Origin: an uncultured Lachnospiraceae bacterium
Lineage (GTDB): Bacteria; Bacillota; Clostridia; Lachnospirales; Lachnospiraceae
Reading direction: 5' to 3'
DNA length: 64,000 nt
Assembly: GCA_945919075.1 (NCBI GenBank)
Contig: CAMEIX010000001.1
Location: 62,001-126,000 of the forward strand
The notes under the pieces are model-generated. The model was not told the DNA's origin and ran no database searches. It saw only the letters and a list, made by a program, of their open reading frames with translations. Below, in pieces: positions 53,558 to 63,036 of the stretch. The first letter of the stretch is position 1. Every line of letters starts with the position of its first letter. A program made the translations under genes and the position numbers.

Positions 53558-53779
53558 TCAATTTCCCTTTTTGGCATATTTATCCCCAAGATTCTCAATG
53601 CTGCCATCCGGGTTGATAATGTCAATATTATTAAGCTGTCCCCTTAAATTGGCACGGATACTTGCAATGTATTCTTTCCTTAGTCCTGCCTGTTCCTCTT
53701 TCTCGGCTTCCGTTAATCCCTCTGCCTGAGATTTATGATAAAGTTCATTGATTCTTGCAATTTTTTCATCCAGGTTCAT
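53558..53779 (-). CDS. DUF896 (YnzC-like) small protein
   Basis: A 73 aa helical protein with the family pattern KIARINELYHKSQAEGLT...EKEEQAGLRKEYI. In Bacillus YnzC is SOS-linked but its role is unclear. Here it lies between proB and the formyl-THF cyclo-ligase with 4-13 base gaps, so it is probably expressed with the proline genes rather than under LexA; no LexA box was seen upstream. Confidence 0.9.
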   Translation of the reverse strand: MNLDEKIARINELYHKSQAEGLTEAEKEEQAGLRKEYIASIRANLRGQLNNIDIINPDGSIENLGDKYAKKGN

Positions 53780-53792
53780 AAAATTATCCCTT

Positions 53793-54686
53793 CTAATCGT
53801 GTTTGTGTAGATTATCTACAAATCCGGGCAGGTCAAAGCTATCATTTTTATGCGCTAAGAACAAGGTTCCCTCCTTGCCGCCCTGCGTAATCCTATGTAC
53901 GATTCCCACATCCTTGCTGTTGGCAATTACCATATCCGCTCCCACATTGGTGGCAATCATGGCAGCCGTCATTTTGGTATTCATTCCTCCGGTGCCCACA
54001 TTGCTTCCGGTGCTTGCTTTTCCCATATTCATGTATGTATCATTTAATTCTTCCACTACATCCACAAATTTTGCATCCGGATTTTTTCTCGGGTCATCGG
54101 TATAGAGGCCGTCAATATCGGAAAGCAGAATCAGAAGATCCGCTTCCACCAATGCGGCAACAATGGCAGACAGGGTATCATTGTCCCCAATCAGCGTATC
54201 ACTTTCTTTTTCCGTATTGATTTCGTAGGTTGCAATGGTATCATTTTCATTGACAATCGGTATAATACCCATTTTTAAGAGTTCCATAAAGGTATTATGG
54301 GCATTAAAACGATTCATATTATCCACAACCGTATTTTTGGTCATGAGAATCTGCGCCACTATCTGATTGTACTCTGCAAATATCTTCTGATAAGTCATCA
54401 TAAGTCTTGCCTGTCCGACGGCAGCACATGCCTGCTTAAATGCAATGGGAGTTGCCTCACTTTCCTTTTCCCGGTACGGTTTCACGGCCTTTTTACCCAC
54501 TGCAATGGCACCACTGGTTACCAAGACTACATCCTTGCCCTGATTTCTAAGATCACAAAGTTCCCTCACCAGTTTCTCCAGTTTGGTGTAATCAAGGTCT
54601 CCGGTTTCTTTATGCTGCAGGGAAGAAGAACCGATTTTAATTACGATACGTTTTTTTTCTTTTAATGCATCTCTGAAATTATCCAT
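53793..54686 (-). CDS. proB: Glutamate 5-kinase, PUA-less form
   Basis: First enzyme of proline synthesis, phosphorylating glutamate. The 297 aa protein is the amino-acid kinase domain alone: VIKIGSSSLQ near residue 20, LVTSGAIAVGKKA near 55, VNENDTIA near 147 and SNVGTGGMNTKM near 230. The ~90 residue PUA domain of the E. coli enzyme is missing, which is common in Firmicutes and does not prevent catalysis. No T-box or other leader was seen upstream. Confidence 0.94.
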   Translation of the reverse strand: MDNFRDALKEKKRIVIKIGSSSLQHKETGDLDYTKLEKLVRELCDLRNQGKDVVLVTSGAIAVGKKAVKPYREKESEATPIAFKQACAAVGQARLMMTYQKIFAEYNQIVAQILMTKNTVVDNMNRFNAHNTFMELLKMGIIPIVNENDTIATYEINTEKESDTLIGDNDTLSAIVAALVEADLLILLSDIDGLYTDDPRKNPDAKFVDVVEELNDTYMNMGKASTGSNVGTGGMNTKMTAAMIATNVGADMVIANSKDVGIVHRITQGGKEGTLFLAHKNDSFDLPGFVDNLHKHD

Positions 54687-54748
54687 TTTTAAAATCCTTT
54701 ATTCATGAAAATATAGAAATATTACCCGGAAATATTCTACTTCTTATC

Positions 54749-56365
54749 TTACATTCCGTCAATGGAGGATTTCCGGCTTACAATTGCCTCCGCCACCTTA
54801 ATGCCGTCCATGGCGGCAGATGTAATACCTCCCGCATATCCGGCACCTTCTCCACAGGGATAGATTCCTGCAATGGCTGTCTGAAGCGTACTCTCATTCC
54901 GTAAAATCCGAATCGGGGACGAGGTTCTGCTTTCCACTGCCGAAAGCAAGGTATCTCCCCGGTTAAACCCTTTTATTTTTCCTGCCGCAGCCTCCATTCC
55001 ATCCACAATGCCTTCCCTTATAAAAGCAGGAAAAATACCACTGATATCACAAAAGGCATAGCTGCCTTTCATGGCCGGTTCAAAAGTCATACCCTCTTTA
55101 GGCTCTATGATGGCACTGCCTTTCTCCACATGGCTATGAAAACTCTGATAGGTCTGTACGGGAATTTTTCCATCGGCAAGTTCATAAGCCTTCTGTTCTA
55201 AATCCCGTTGGAATTTTATACCCGACAAAGGGTGTCCGTCCCCATAATCTTCAGGGGATATGGTAACGATAATCGCTGCATTGGCATTGTTTCCTGCCCT
55301 GCTACTGTAACTCATCCCGTTTACACATAATCTTCCCTCTTCGGAGGACGCATTGACTACATAACCTCCCGGGCACATACAGAAGGAATATACACCGCGC
55401 CCGTCCCTTGTTTTCTCCGCCATTTTGTAGGCAGCAGCCGGTAAATCATGAAAGCTGTCCCCATATTGACTGATGTTAATATCTTTCTGTCTGTGTTCTG
55501 CCCTCACTCCGATGGCAAAAGGCTTCGGTTCCATGGGAAGTTTTTCTTCGTAGAGCATTTCAAAAGTATCTCTGGCACTATGTCCGAGAGCCAGAACCAC
55601 ACAATCGCACTCCATTTCTTCCTGCCCATTCAGAATGAGTTTCTTAATCTGCATATTTTCATAGACCAATCCGGTCAATTTTGTTTCAAACCGAACCTCT
55701 CCGCCCAAATGTATAATTTCATTGCGTATGTTTTTTACTACATTGCAAAGAATATCGGTTCCGATATGTGGCTTGCTCTCATACAGAATATGTTCCGGCG
55801 CACCAAATTTACTCAAGATTCTTAAGACTTCTTTATTCCTGCCGTATTTATCTTTTACAAGAGTATTTAATTTGCCGTCTGAAAAGGTTCCGGCTCCGCC
55901 CTCCCCAAATTGCACATTGGAATCAGGTATCAGAATGCCATTTTTCCAGAAATGATCGACATCCTCTTTCCTACTGTCCACATCCCTGCCACGTTCTATC
56001 AAAACAGGCCTAAGTCCAGCCCTTGCCAGAAAGTAGCCGCAAAACAGACCGGCCGGTCCCATTCCCACGATTACCGGGCGCTTCTTACTGATCCGCTCCG
56101 TTTTCGGGAATACGTAAGGCTTCTCCTTAAAAATTTCAATCTGTGGATTTTTATTTTTCCGTAATACCTCTTCTTCTTTTTTTACTTTTACCAAAGCGGA
56201 ACAGTTATAGAAAAGATTCTCCTTTTTTCTGGCATCCAATGATTTCTTCAGGATTTGAAATTCTTCCATATCCTTTACCGAAAGATGTAATAACTTAGCA
56301 GCCTGACTTTTCAGTACTTCCATGCCCTGATCCGGTTTTAATTTTAAGTTGCTTATTTTAATCAT
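54749..56365 (-). CDS. FAD-dependent oxidoreductase (COG2509-like)
   Basis: A 538 aa protein with an N-terminal ~95 residue domain and then a flavin fold: VIVGMGPAGLFCGYFLARAG near residue 98, VQFGEGGAGTFSDGKL near 153, VLALGHSARDTFEML near 256, and a C-terminal GEGAGYAGGITSAAMDG near 505. This order matches uncharacterised FAD dehydrogenases widespread in Clostridia. The reaction is unknown. Lies 18 bases after the next flavoprotein gene. Confidence 0.88.
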   Translation of the reverse strand: MIKISNLKLKPDQGMEVLKSQAAKLLHLSVKDMEEFQILKKSLDARKKENLFYNCSALVKVKKEEEVLRKNKNPQIEIFKEKPYVFPKTERISKKRPVIVGMGPAGLFCGYFLARAGLRPVLIERGRDVDSRKEDVDHFWKNGILIPDSNVQFGEGGAGTFSDGKLNTLVKDKYGRNKEVLRILSKFGAPEHILYESKPHIGTDILCNVVKNIRNEIIHLGGEVRFETKLTGLVYENMQIKKLILNGQEEMECDCVVLALGHSARDTFEMLYEEKLPMEPKPFAIGVRAEHRQKDINISQYGDSFHDLPAAAYKMAEKTRDGRGVYSFCMCPGGYVVNASSEEGRLCVNGMSYSSRAGNNANAAIIVTISPEDYGDGHPLSGIKFQRDLEQKAYELADGKIPVQTYQSFHSHVEKGSAIIEPKEGMTFEPAMKGSYAFCDISGIFPAFIREGIVDGMEAAAGKIKGFNRGDTLLSAVESRTSSPIRILRNESTLQTAIAGIYPCGEGAGYAGGITSAAMDGIKVAEAIVSRKSSIDGM

Positions 56366-56383
56366 GATTTTCCCGTCTGTATT

Positions 56384-57604
56384 CTAATTATTTGCAGCTT
56401 CTTTGCCTGCAATATACCCGGTTGCCCACGCCCATTGCAGATTGTATCCGCCGCATTTTCCGTCCACATCCAATAATTCTCCGGTAATGAAACAATTTTT
56501 TAATATCCTGGATTCCAGATTTTCGGTGACCTCCTTAAGTGGAATTCCCCCGGCAGTAACCTGCGCCTGTTCAAAGGAGTTTGTGCCCTTGACAGTCAGC
56601 TTAAAATCCTTACAGATATCTGCAAGTCTTTTGATGGCTTTCTCATCCAAAACCGAAACCTTTGCCGCCGGGCTGATATTTAACAGGGAAAGAAATTTCA
56701 TCATCAGTTTTTTATTTAAGAGACCGGTAATAAATTCCTCGCAAGTTACTTCTTTTCCGGCATTACTTTTCTTTGCTCGGATAAAGTTTTCCAATTCTTC
56801 CGGGGTTTGATTGGGCAGAAAATCAACGGAAACATGAACCTGTCTGTTTTCACTAAGTGCATAGGCTGCAATTCTGCTTATCTGGAAAGTCACGATTCCC
56901 GAAATTCCATAATCCGTAAATTGAATCTCACCCCGCTCAGAAGCTTGCTTTTTCCCATCCACAAACAAAGTCAGTTTACATTCTGCCCTGACTCCTGAAA
57001 TGGCTTTCATAAAGTCTTCCTTCACCTGAAGCTGCACAAGGGCAGGTACCGTCTTATGTATGGTATGCCCAAGTTTTCGAAGCAGCTCATACCCGTTTCC
57101 ATCGGACCCGGTCTTCGGGGCTGCCTTTCCGCCACAGGCAAGAATCACTTTGTCATAGACTTCAGTCCCCTCTGCAGTGCATACTTTAATTTTCTCATCC
57201 CTCATGCCTACTATTCCGGTAACCATTTCCCCGGTCCTTACCCGGACATTTCTTTCCTTCATCAGGATTCGAAAAGTATCCAACACGGTAGAAGCCTGCT
57301 CGGAATAAGGATATAAGTAGCCGTTTTTATCCTTACTGAGCATTCCCGCACTTTCAAAAAAGCGAACAATATCCACTGTTCCGAATCGGGCAAGAACCGC
57401 TTTTATGAATTCTGTATTGTCACTATAATAATGGGTTTCATCCATTTCCAGATTGGAAAAGTTGCATTTTCCGTTACCGGTGGATAAAAGCTTTTTCCCA
57501 ACACGGTCATTCTTTTCGTAAACAGTAACGGCCGCTCCGGACCCAGCTGCCGTATATGCTGCCATTAATCCGGAGGCACCGCCTCCTACAATCGCAATTT
57601 TCAT
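56384..57604 (-). CDS. YhiN/HI0933-family flavoprotein
   Basis: A 406 aa NAD(P)/FAD oxidoreductase-like protein of unassigned reaction. The N-terminal dinucleotide fold is MKIAIVGGGASGLMAAYTA; GKKLLSTGNGKCNFSN near 40 and the C-terminal GGYNLQWAWATGYIAGKEAA are hallmarks of HI0933/YhiN. Start set at the second ATG, six bases after GGAG; the first is too close to the ribosome site. The substrate is unknown. Confidence 0.9.
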   Translation of the reverse strand: MKIAIVGGGASGLMAAYTAAGSGAAVTVYEKNDRVGKKLLSTGNGKCNFSNLEMDETHYYSDNTEFIKAVLARFGTVDIVRFFESAGMLSKDKNGYLYPYSEQASTVLDTFRILMKERNVRVRTGEMVTGIVGMRDEKIKVCTAEGTEVYDKVILACGGKAAPKTGSDGNGYELLRKLGHTIHKTVPALVQLQVKEDFMKAISGVRAECKLTLFVDGKKQASERGEIQFTDYGISGIVTFQISRIAAYALSENRQVHVSVDFLPNQTPEELENFIRAKKSNAGKEVTCEEFITGLLNKKLMMKFLSLLNISPAAKVSVLDEKAIKRLADICKDFKLTVKGTNSFEQAQVTAGGIPLKEVTENLESRILKNCFITGELLDVDGKCGGYNLQWAWATGYIAGKEAANN

Positions 57605-57618
57605 ATGCATCTCCGTAT

Positions 57619-58278
57619 TTAACTGGAATAAGTTTCCAAAAAATGATATAGTTCCTCTTCCGTCTCCATATACATGCCATGCAGCATTTCAAGCTGGAGA
57701 TATTCCGGAAAATCCTCCGCCCTCATATCAGTATCCAGATAAACCGTTTTCCGGTCATCACAATATACCTTGACCTTATGGTCCATAATACAGATATAGA
57801 ACCCCTCCGATGGTTCCACGTAAGAGTAATTCATTCTAACCACTACTCTTTTAGCAGAAAATCCCGTCACTTCCAGACTGGTAAATCCTCTTTCCAATTC
57901 CGAAAGCGGCGGATATCTTTCATAGATTTCCATCGCCTCCAAAAATTCTTTCCGATTCATTCCCATGTATTTTGCCGGCACCCTTTTTACCTGTTCTACC
58001 TTGGTGCCATCTTTGATATCATACTCTTCAATCACATACTCAGTATCCGCTCCCAGAACCTCTTCCATGTTATAGGAAACGGCAAAGGAATTTCTTTGTT
58101 CCGATGTTTCTTCTGTTTCTGTTTCTTCACAGGTTGTTCCGATGAGACCGGACGCGTTTTCCATATTCTTTATTTCTTTTTCATGAAAGCCGTTTAACAC
58201 TTTTCCACTGATAAAGCCAAAATAAAGGAGGGAAATGCTATAGGCCAAAAATAAACTGATACTCTTAATCCGTTTCAT
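57619..58278 (-). CDS. Membrane-anchored protein with BofC-like C-terminal domain
   Basis: A 219 aa protein with an N-terminal membrane or signal segment (about 6-26), a Glu/Thr-rich linker, and a C-terminal module (about 155-219: GFYICIMDHKVKVYCD ... DFPEYLQLEMLHGMYMETEE, ELYHFLETYSS) that resembles the C-terminal domain of BofC, a sporulation checkpoint protein in Bacillus. The N-terminal BofC domain is not evident. This is a pattern-level similarity from memory. Neighbouring yqfC-yqfD genes make a sporulation role plausible. Confidence 0.6.
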   Translation of the reverse strand: MKRIKSISLFLAYSISLLYFGFISGKVLNGFHEKEIKNMENASGLIGTTCEETETEETSEQRNSFAVSYNMEEVLGADTEYVIEEYDIKDGTKVEQVKRVPAKYMGMNRKEFLEAMEIYERYPPLSELERGFTSLEVTGFSAKRVVVRMNYSYVEPSEGFYICIMDHKVKVYCDDRKTVYLDTDMRAEDFPEYLQLEMLHGMYMETEEELYHFLETYSS

Positions 58279-58335
58279 GTCATCTCCACAAAAGCTTTTT
58301 CATAAGTATCAGCCTATTTTTCCAAAAATATACGA

Positions 58336-59964
58336 TTACACCATAATATGTAAGAGATTTCCTATGGTTCTCTTAATACCGCCAAACGGCAAAACATCTG
58401 TATCACTTTCCTGAATACATCTCATAAATATCAACACCAGATTATAAATGATATATCCGGTTACAAACGAGAAGCAAAATGCCACAAGCGCATTGGTTGC
58501 CTGGTATAGAGCTTTATTAATAAAGTAAACACACAGTGTCGTCAAACTCACTACAATAAGAGGCATGATAATCATGCGAACCCATTCCGGCCTGTAGGAA
58601 AATTTCCACACATATTTCACACTGCATAGAATACAGGTCAGTATATAGAATGCATATAAGCCAATCAGGATCGGATAAACACTAACTTCCATGAACTGAA
58701 AAGAAATAAGGACCGCAAAAATAAATACGGCAAATGCAGCCAAATAATATAGTAAAATATTCCTCTTTTTGTTTGTCTCTTTCAGAAGAATGGTGAAAAT
58801 GACACTTCCGGCCATGAACAGAGGCAACAAGGAACCTATCCGTATCAGATTGACAAATTCCTTCATGTCTTTCCCAAAGAATAATTTTGCTATGGAACCT
58901 GCTGCTCCTATATTCAGTGCACCAAAAAACAGTGCAGAAAGAAATGTTCCCAAAATCACTCCATCCATACTGTGGCGAATCATTCGTTTGTCATCCCGCT
59001 TCAGACTATTTAAATGAACCGACACAATTCTCAGCATGGCAAAAACTATGATGCAGGTTTCAAATGCCGTTATTACCAGAAAATTACCATAAAATCTTCC
59101 GATATCGGAGAGCGATTGCTGCGTCATAACACGATCCCCTTCTGACTGATTGACCCGCATTACATAAAACAGAAATCCCCAGAAAAGGATTCCGTACATT
59201 GCATATTTTGAAAGGGAATCTGCGGAAGTATTGGCAAAAACGGGTAATAAAATATCACTTGCATCTTCTGTGAGCCGCATGCCGTCTCGATTTTTCTTTA
59301 CCTTCTTTTTCCTGATAAGGAAAAGAAGAAAGATTGCCAAAAATACCAGTCCCAAAATCAAATAGATTCCATGAATACTTCCCAGACCGCCATAAATACC
59401 GGCTAAATCCGGATTATGTAAAACAGCTGCAATCTTCTCTCCTTTTTGGGAACCTGACAGGGTGAACAGAAGTATTAAGGGAATTCCTAAAAGCAACGGA
59501 ATCAGAAAAATATAAAGCGACATACTGCCGGCACCATTTCCTCTAAAGTACCCGATACAGACCAGCGTAATGGTAAACGGTAAAAACAGAAATGCCATCC
59601 TTTTCATGAGTAAATAACTAAAGTAAATGCAGGAATCATTATTTTTCTCTATAAAATTGGATACAAAAAATAAAACTACCGTACCCAGTATTCCTATCAC
59701 TATACTGAAAGCAAGCATGGTACGCCACACCATATCCACATTTTTATACTGTTCTTTCAAAATCCGAAATCGGACCATTTTGGCCATATAATCCGGAATC
59801 CATGCTATAAAAAAAGAATAAATGGCAAGAAAGACGGAGAATGTAAAGGATAGTTCGGCGGTTCCGATTTCTCCGATGATTCTGCTCACCATACCTACAA
59901 TGATCAGACAAATCATACAAAGGATAAGATTGCCCTGTATTTTTTTCATTTCTGATTTACTCAT
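58336..59964 (-). CDS. Multipass membrane protein, MOP/MATE-flippase-like
   Basis: A 542 aa protein with about 14 hydrophobic segments and no large soluble domain. The pattern of an N-terminal GNLILCMICLIIVGMVSRIIGEI, a central loop near 225-240 rich in Lys/Arg, and IGSLLPLFMAGSVIFTILLKET near 390 resembles MOP-superfamily exporters (SpoVB, Wzx, MurJ), but I see no diagnostic motif. Start set at the ATG giving MSKSEMKK, four bases after the ybeY stop. It could export a lipid-linked sugar during envelope or spore formation; this is inference. Confidence 0.6.
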   Translation of the reverse strand: MSKSEMKKIQGNLILCMICLIIVGMVSRIIGEIGTAELSFTFSVFLAIYSFFIAWIPDYMAKMVRFRILKEQYKNVDMVWRTMLAFSIVIGILGTVVLFFVSNFIEKNNDSCIYFSYLLMKRMAFLFLPFTITLVCIGYFRGNGAGSMSLYIFLIPLLLGIPLILLFTLSGSQKGEKIAAVLHNPDLAGIYGGLGSIHGIYLILGLVFLAIFLLFLIRKKKVKKNRDGMRLTEDASDILLPVFANTSADSLSKYAMYGILFWGFLFYVMRVNQSEGDRVMTQQSLSDIGRFYGNFLVITAFETCIIVFAMLRIVSVHLNSLKRDDKRMIRHSMDGVILGTFLSALFFGALNIGAAGSIAKLFFGKDMKEFVNLIRIGSLLPLFMAGSVIFTILLKETNKKRNILLYYLAAFAVFIFAVLISFQFMEVSVYPILIGLYAFYILTCILCSVKYVWKFSYRPEWVRMIIMPLIVVSLTTLCVYFINKALYQATNALVAFCFSFVTGYIIYNLVLIFMRCIQESDTDVLPFGGIKRTIGNLLHIMV

Positions 59965-59968
59965 ATCC

Positions 59969-60472
59969 TTAATCCTCTCTGGTAATCTGAACACGGGAAA
60001 GAATCATACGCTGCTTTTCTTCCATGAGCATTCTCTCCTCTTCCTCCATATGGTCATAACCGCATAAATGCAACATACTGTGGGAGACTAAAAATGCAAA
60101 CTCTCTTTTTACGGAATGTCCGTAATTTTCTGCCTGTTCGAATACTTTGTCGGCAGAAAGTATAATATCTCCCAAAACAAGTTCCCCAGTTTCCGGATCC
60201 AGATAATCTGCATCATGCTTTGCAATTTCAGAGAAGTCGGAAGGTGCTTCATAATCCACATTCGGAAAAGAAAGCACATCCGTTTCCTGGTCTATATTGC
60301 GATATTGTCGGTTATATTCACGAATCCCCGGGTTGTCCGTAACCAGAACATTAATCTGTACATTATAAGGACATTTTTCTTCTGTTAATACAGCGTCTGC
60401 CACCAATGCGACAATCTCCTCCGCATCAAAAGGAAACACCGTTTCTGTTTCATTTTCGTAAAATATTTTCAC
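59969..60472 (-). CDS. ybeY: Endoribonuclease YbeY
   Basis: Zinc-dependent RNase for 16S rRNA 3'-end maturation and quality control. The 167 aa protein has the metal motif SHSMLHLCGYDHMEEEE near residue 130, matching H-G/S-x-LHLxGxDH, and TDVLSFPN near 65. Three bases follow phoH, the usual neighbour. Confidence 0.95.
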   Translation of the reverse strand: MKIFYENETETVFPFDAEEIVALVADAVLTEEKCPYNVQINVLVTDNPGIREYNRQYRNIDQETDVLSFPNVDYEAPSDFSEIAKHDADYLDPETGELVLGDIILSADKVFEQAENYGHSVKREFAFLVSHSMLHLCGYDHMEEEERMLMEEKQRMILSRVQITRED

Positions 60473-60475
60473 ATT

Positions 60476-61498
60476 CTACTCCTTGTTTGTTCTTTTGTAG
60501 TTTTTCTTAGGTTCCGGGCCCTTACGTTTCTTCATACGTTCCATTTGCGCCTCATAATCATCATACGCCTTGACAATGCGCTGTACCAGAGGATGTCTCA
60601 CCACATCCTTACTGGTCAGGGAACAAAATGCAATGCCTTCTACATTTTTCAATACTTTCTGTGCAATATCCAGACCGGATTTGGCATCATGGGGAAGATC
60701 CTTCTGGGTGGAGTCACCGGTGATGATTACTTTGGAACCGAATCCAATTCTGGTAAGAAACATTTTCATCTGTGCCGGCGTGGTATTCTGTGCTTCATCC
60801 AGAATAATGTAGGCATTGTCTAAGGTTCTGCCTCTCATGTACGCTAAGGGTGCAACCTCTATCAGTCCCTTTTCCATGTTTTTATTGAAACTTTCTGCTC
60901 CCATAATCTGATACAAGGCATCATACAGGGGTCTCAAATAAGGGTCTACCTTACTTTGCAGGTCACCGGGCAGGAAACCAAGCTTTTCTCCCGCTTCAAT
61001 GGCAGGTCTTGTGAGAATAATACGGCTCACCTCGTCCCGTTTAAAGGCGGTTATGGCCATTGCCATTGCCAGATAGGTCTTACCGGTTCCGGCAGGACCG
61101 AGCCCGAAAACAATCATGTTATTACGGATCTTATCCACATACTCTTTCTGACCGATGGTTTTCGGTTTAATGGGTTTTCCGTTAATCGTATGGCAGATCA
61201 GATCCTTATCGATATTGATAAGTTCATCTTCTTCATTGTCCTTACCTAATTCGATACAGTAGTTCACATTCTGCTCTTCAATTTCCGTACCGTGACCGGA
61301 AACCTCGATTAAATTATACAGAATATTAATACACTTCTTAACCTTACTCTCTTCTCCGGTCACTTTCAAGGTTCCGTTACGGTCTACAATCTGTACATGA
61401 AGTTCGTTTTCCAGTTTTTGTAGATATTTATCGCTAAGTCCGAAAATTTTCTGCATATCCTGTGCGGACATATCCATGCTATAGGTTATTTCACTCAT
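60476..61498 (-). CDS. phoH: PhoH-family ATPase
   Basis: Cytoplasmic P-loop ATPase, probably an RNA helicase-like partner of YbeY. The 340 aa protein has an N-terminal KH-like part (about 20-70), Walker A GLGPAGTGKTYLAMAMA near 133, LTRPAIEAGEKLGFLPGDL near 162, and Walker B YIILDEAQNTTPAQMKMFLTRIG near 229. Its ribosome site GAGAGG lies directly beside a perfect inverted repeat. Confidence 0.95.
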   Translation of the reverse strand: MSEITYSMDMSAQDMQKIFGLSDKYLQKLENELHVQIVDRNGTLKVTGEESKVKKCINILYNLIEVSGHGTEIEEQNVNYCIELGKDNEEDELINIDKDLICHTINGKPIKPKTIGQKEYVDKIRNNMIVFGLGPAGTGKTYLAMAMAITAFKRDEVSRIILTRPAIEAGEKLGFLPGDLQSKVDPYLRPLYDALYQIMGAESFNKNMEKGLIEVAPLAYMRGRTLDNAYIILDEAQNTTPAQMKMFLTRIGFGSKVIITGDSTQKDLPHDAKSGLDIAQKVLKNVEGIAFCSLTSKDVVRHPLVQRIVKAYDDYEAQMERMKKRKGPEPKKNYKRTNKE

Positions 61499-61514
61499 AA
61501 ATACACATACCTCT

Positions 61515-61537
61515 CCTATCGTATAGTATACGATAGG
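61515..61537. repeat. Perfect inverted repeat upstream of phoH
   Basis: Arms CCTATCGTATA (61515-61525) and TATACGATAGG (61527-61537) flank a single central G. As RNA it would form a 9-bp hairpin ending right before the phoH ribosome site. No T-run follows on the coding strand, so it is not a terminator; it may be a protein-binding site or an mRNA stabiliser. Confidence 0.6.
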
Positions 61538-61557
61538 TTATGATATTTTTTCAATAT

Positions 61558-62739
61558 TTACCTTGCAATTTGTATGCCAATTTTTTCTTCTACTTCGATT
61601 TCTCCCTGATACGTCCAATAACCGCCCTTAGAATCCATATAAACATTTGCGGAAATAATACTTCCTCCCTCATTTTCCAAATTTTCTACATATTTCCGGT
61701 ACCGTTTAGACAGTATATTTTCCGCCTCTTTTAAAGTATACCTGCACTCCATATTATAATACTCCCGATTATGATAAACTCCGAACCGGACTGGTAAAGT
61801 AATCCCCTTCCATAGAGTTATGCCCTTATTTTCATAAGTGGTATCGTAATAGCGATATGTATTTCCTTTCCCGAGAGTAAGTTCGTTCCCCCATAAGTGG
61901 CATACTACTTTATCGCTTGTACGGCCGGTATATACTTTCCGGATATAACTTGGCAGTAATTTGTCCTCGTAACAAACCGTTCTTTTCACTATAATATCTG
62001 CTTCTGCGGCTGTATATAAATACTTTCTTATGGTTTCATCGTCATTATAAACCGGAATTTCGCCGGAAACCAAAAGCATATTCTCACTGACCATATCTCC
62101 CGGTTTTACCTGGGCAACTCCTTTTTTGACAATCATAGAGGTAATCATGCCATCTTTCTCCGCCCATAAATCCATGCATCTTTCTTCGACAGCCTCATAA
62201 CTCGTTAAATCATTTTCTTTAATGGATATATACAAATCGGTGCCGTCAATTTTCACAGAGACCCATGTGAATTCCGGAAACTCTTCCCGTAATCTCTTCT
62301 CTAATTCTTCGATGTTCACGCTATTTTTCGGTATGGTTTCCGAAATTCCCTGTGTTTTTAAGTATTTTCGAATCTGGTTATCGGTAATTTTATAATTCCC
62401 CTCTACCTGTATATTCCAGATGAAGAGACCGCTTAAAAACCAAGCCAAAAAAGCCAGTAATGCCCCGGTAAGAAAAATGGACCGCTCTCTTATTTTGGAC
62501 AAAAAGAAGGGTAGTCCATATCTTTTTAAGATGACTACCCTTGTCTTGGTTTTTCTTGCAATTTCCCTTAAGGACCAAAAACCGGAAAGACTGATATAAA
62601 GAAGATACGTATCTTTTTCCTTCTGTATTTCCCAAAGCATAATATTCCTGCGGGAACAAAGATTTAAGAAACGCTCCGGGGCGAACCCCCATATCTTAAT
62701 TTTTACATATCCCTTCAGATATCTTAAAACACGAATCAA
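61558..62739 (-). CDS. yqfD: Sporulation protein YqfD
   Basis: Membrane protein needed for sporulation after engulfment in Bacillus and Clostridia. The 393 aa protein has an N-terminal region (GYVKIKIWGFAPERFLNLC near 10), one membrane segment (about 88-112, ending with the SGLFIWNIQVEGN beta strand) and a long external part (GMITSMIVKKGVAQVKPGDMV near 195). The start is TTG, eight bases after AAGGAG, overlapping the yqfC stop by four bases (TTGA). The TTG start suggests low expression relative to yqfC. Confidence 0.92.
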   Translation of the reverse strand: MIRVLRYLKGYVKIKIWGFAPERFLNLCSRRNIMLWEIQKEKDTYLLYISLSGFWSLREIARKTKTRVVILKRYGLPFFLSKIRERSIFLTGALLAFLAWFLSGLFIWNIQVEGNYKITDNQIRKYLKTQGISETIPKNSVNIEELEKRLREEFPEFTWVSVKIDGTDLYISIKENDLTSYEAVEERCMDLWAEKDGMITSMIVKKGVAQVKPGDMVSENMLLVSGEIPVYNDDETIRKYLYTAAEADIIVKRTVCYEDKLLPSYIRKVYTGRTSDKVVCHLWGNELTLGKGNTYRYYDTTYENKGITLWKGITLPVRFGVYHNREYYNMECRYTLKEAENILSKRYRKYVENLENEGGSIISANVYMDSKGGYWTYQGEIEVEEKIGIQIAR

Positions 62740-63002
62740 GATGTTTGCTCCTTATCAAATTCAATACAATTTAAAAACCCTGTAATTTTCATATCTTCAT
62801 TTGTATAAAAAGCAATTTGCAGCTTCTTTCCGGCTATCTTAAGGAATCCGTTCTTGGTCTGCAGAACCATACATTGGTCCGTATATTCCAGAATCCCCCG
62901 ATAGTTTTCTATATAAAGTTCCCGGTTTCCGGTTATGGCTATTTTCACATCCCCTGCACATACATCTTTTGGAATCATAAGTTTATCGGATAATCTGCTC
63001 AT
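62736..63002 (-). CDS. yqfC: Sporulation protein YqfC
   Basis: An 88 aa YabP/YqfC-family protein. The pattern ITGNRELYIENYRGILEYTD...LKIAGKKLQIAFYTNEDMKITG is typical. It works with YqfD in spore development and is translationally coupled to it here. Preceded by pyrimidine-nucleoside phosphorylase at 34 bases. Confidence 0.93.
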   Translation of the reverse strand: MSRLSDKLMIPKDVCAGDVKIAITGNRELYIENYRGILEYTDQCMVLQTKNGFLKIAGKKLQIAFYTNEDMKITGFLNCIEFDKEQTS

Positions 63003-63036
63003 GATACACTATATGCGAAGAGAAAAATTATCATGC

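Noticed and set aside
61515-61557. Intrinsic terminator after yqfD
   Set aside because: On the minus strand the T-rich tract lies before, not after, the hairpin, so it cannot terminate yqfD transcription.
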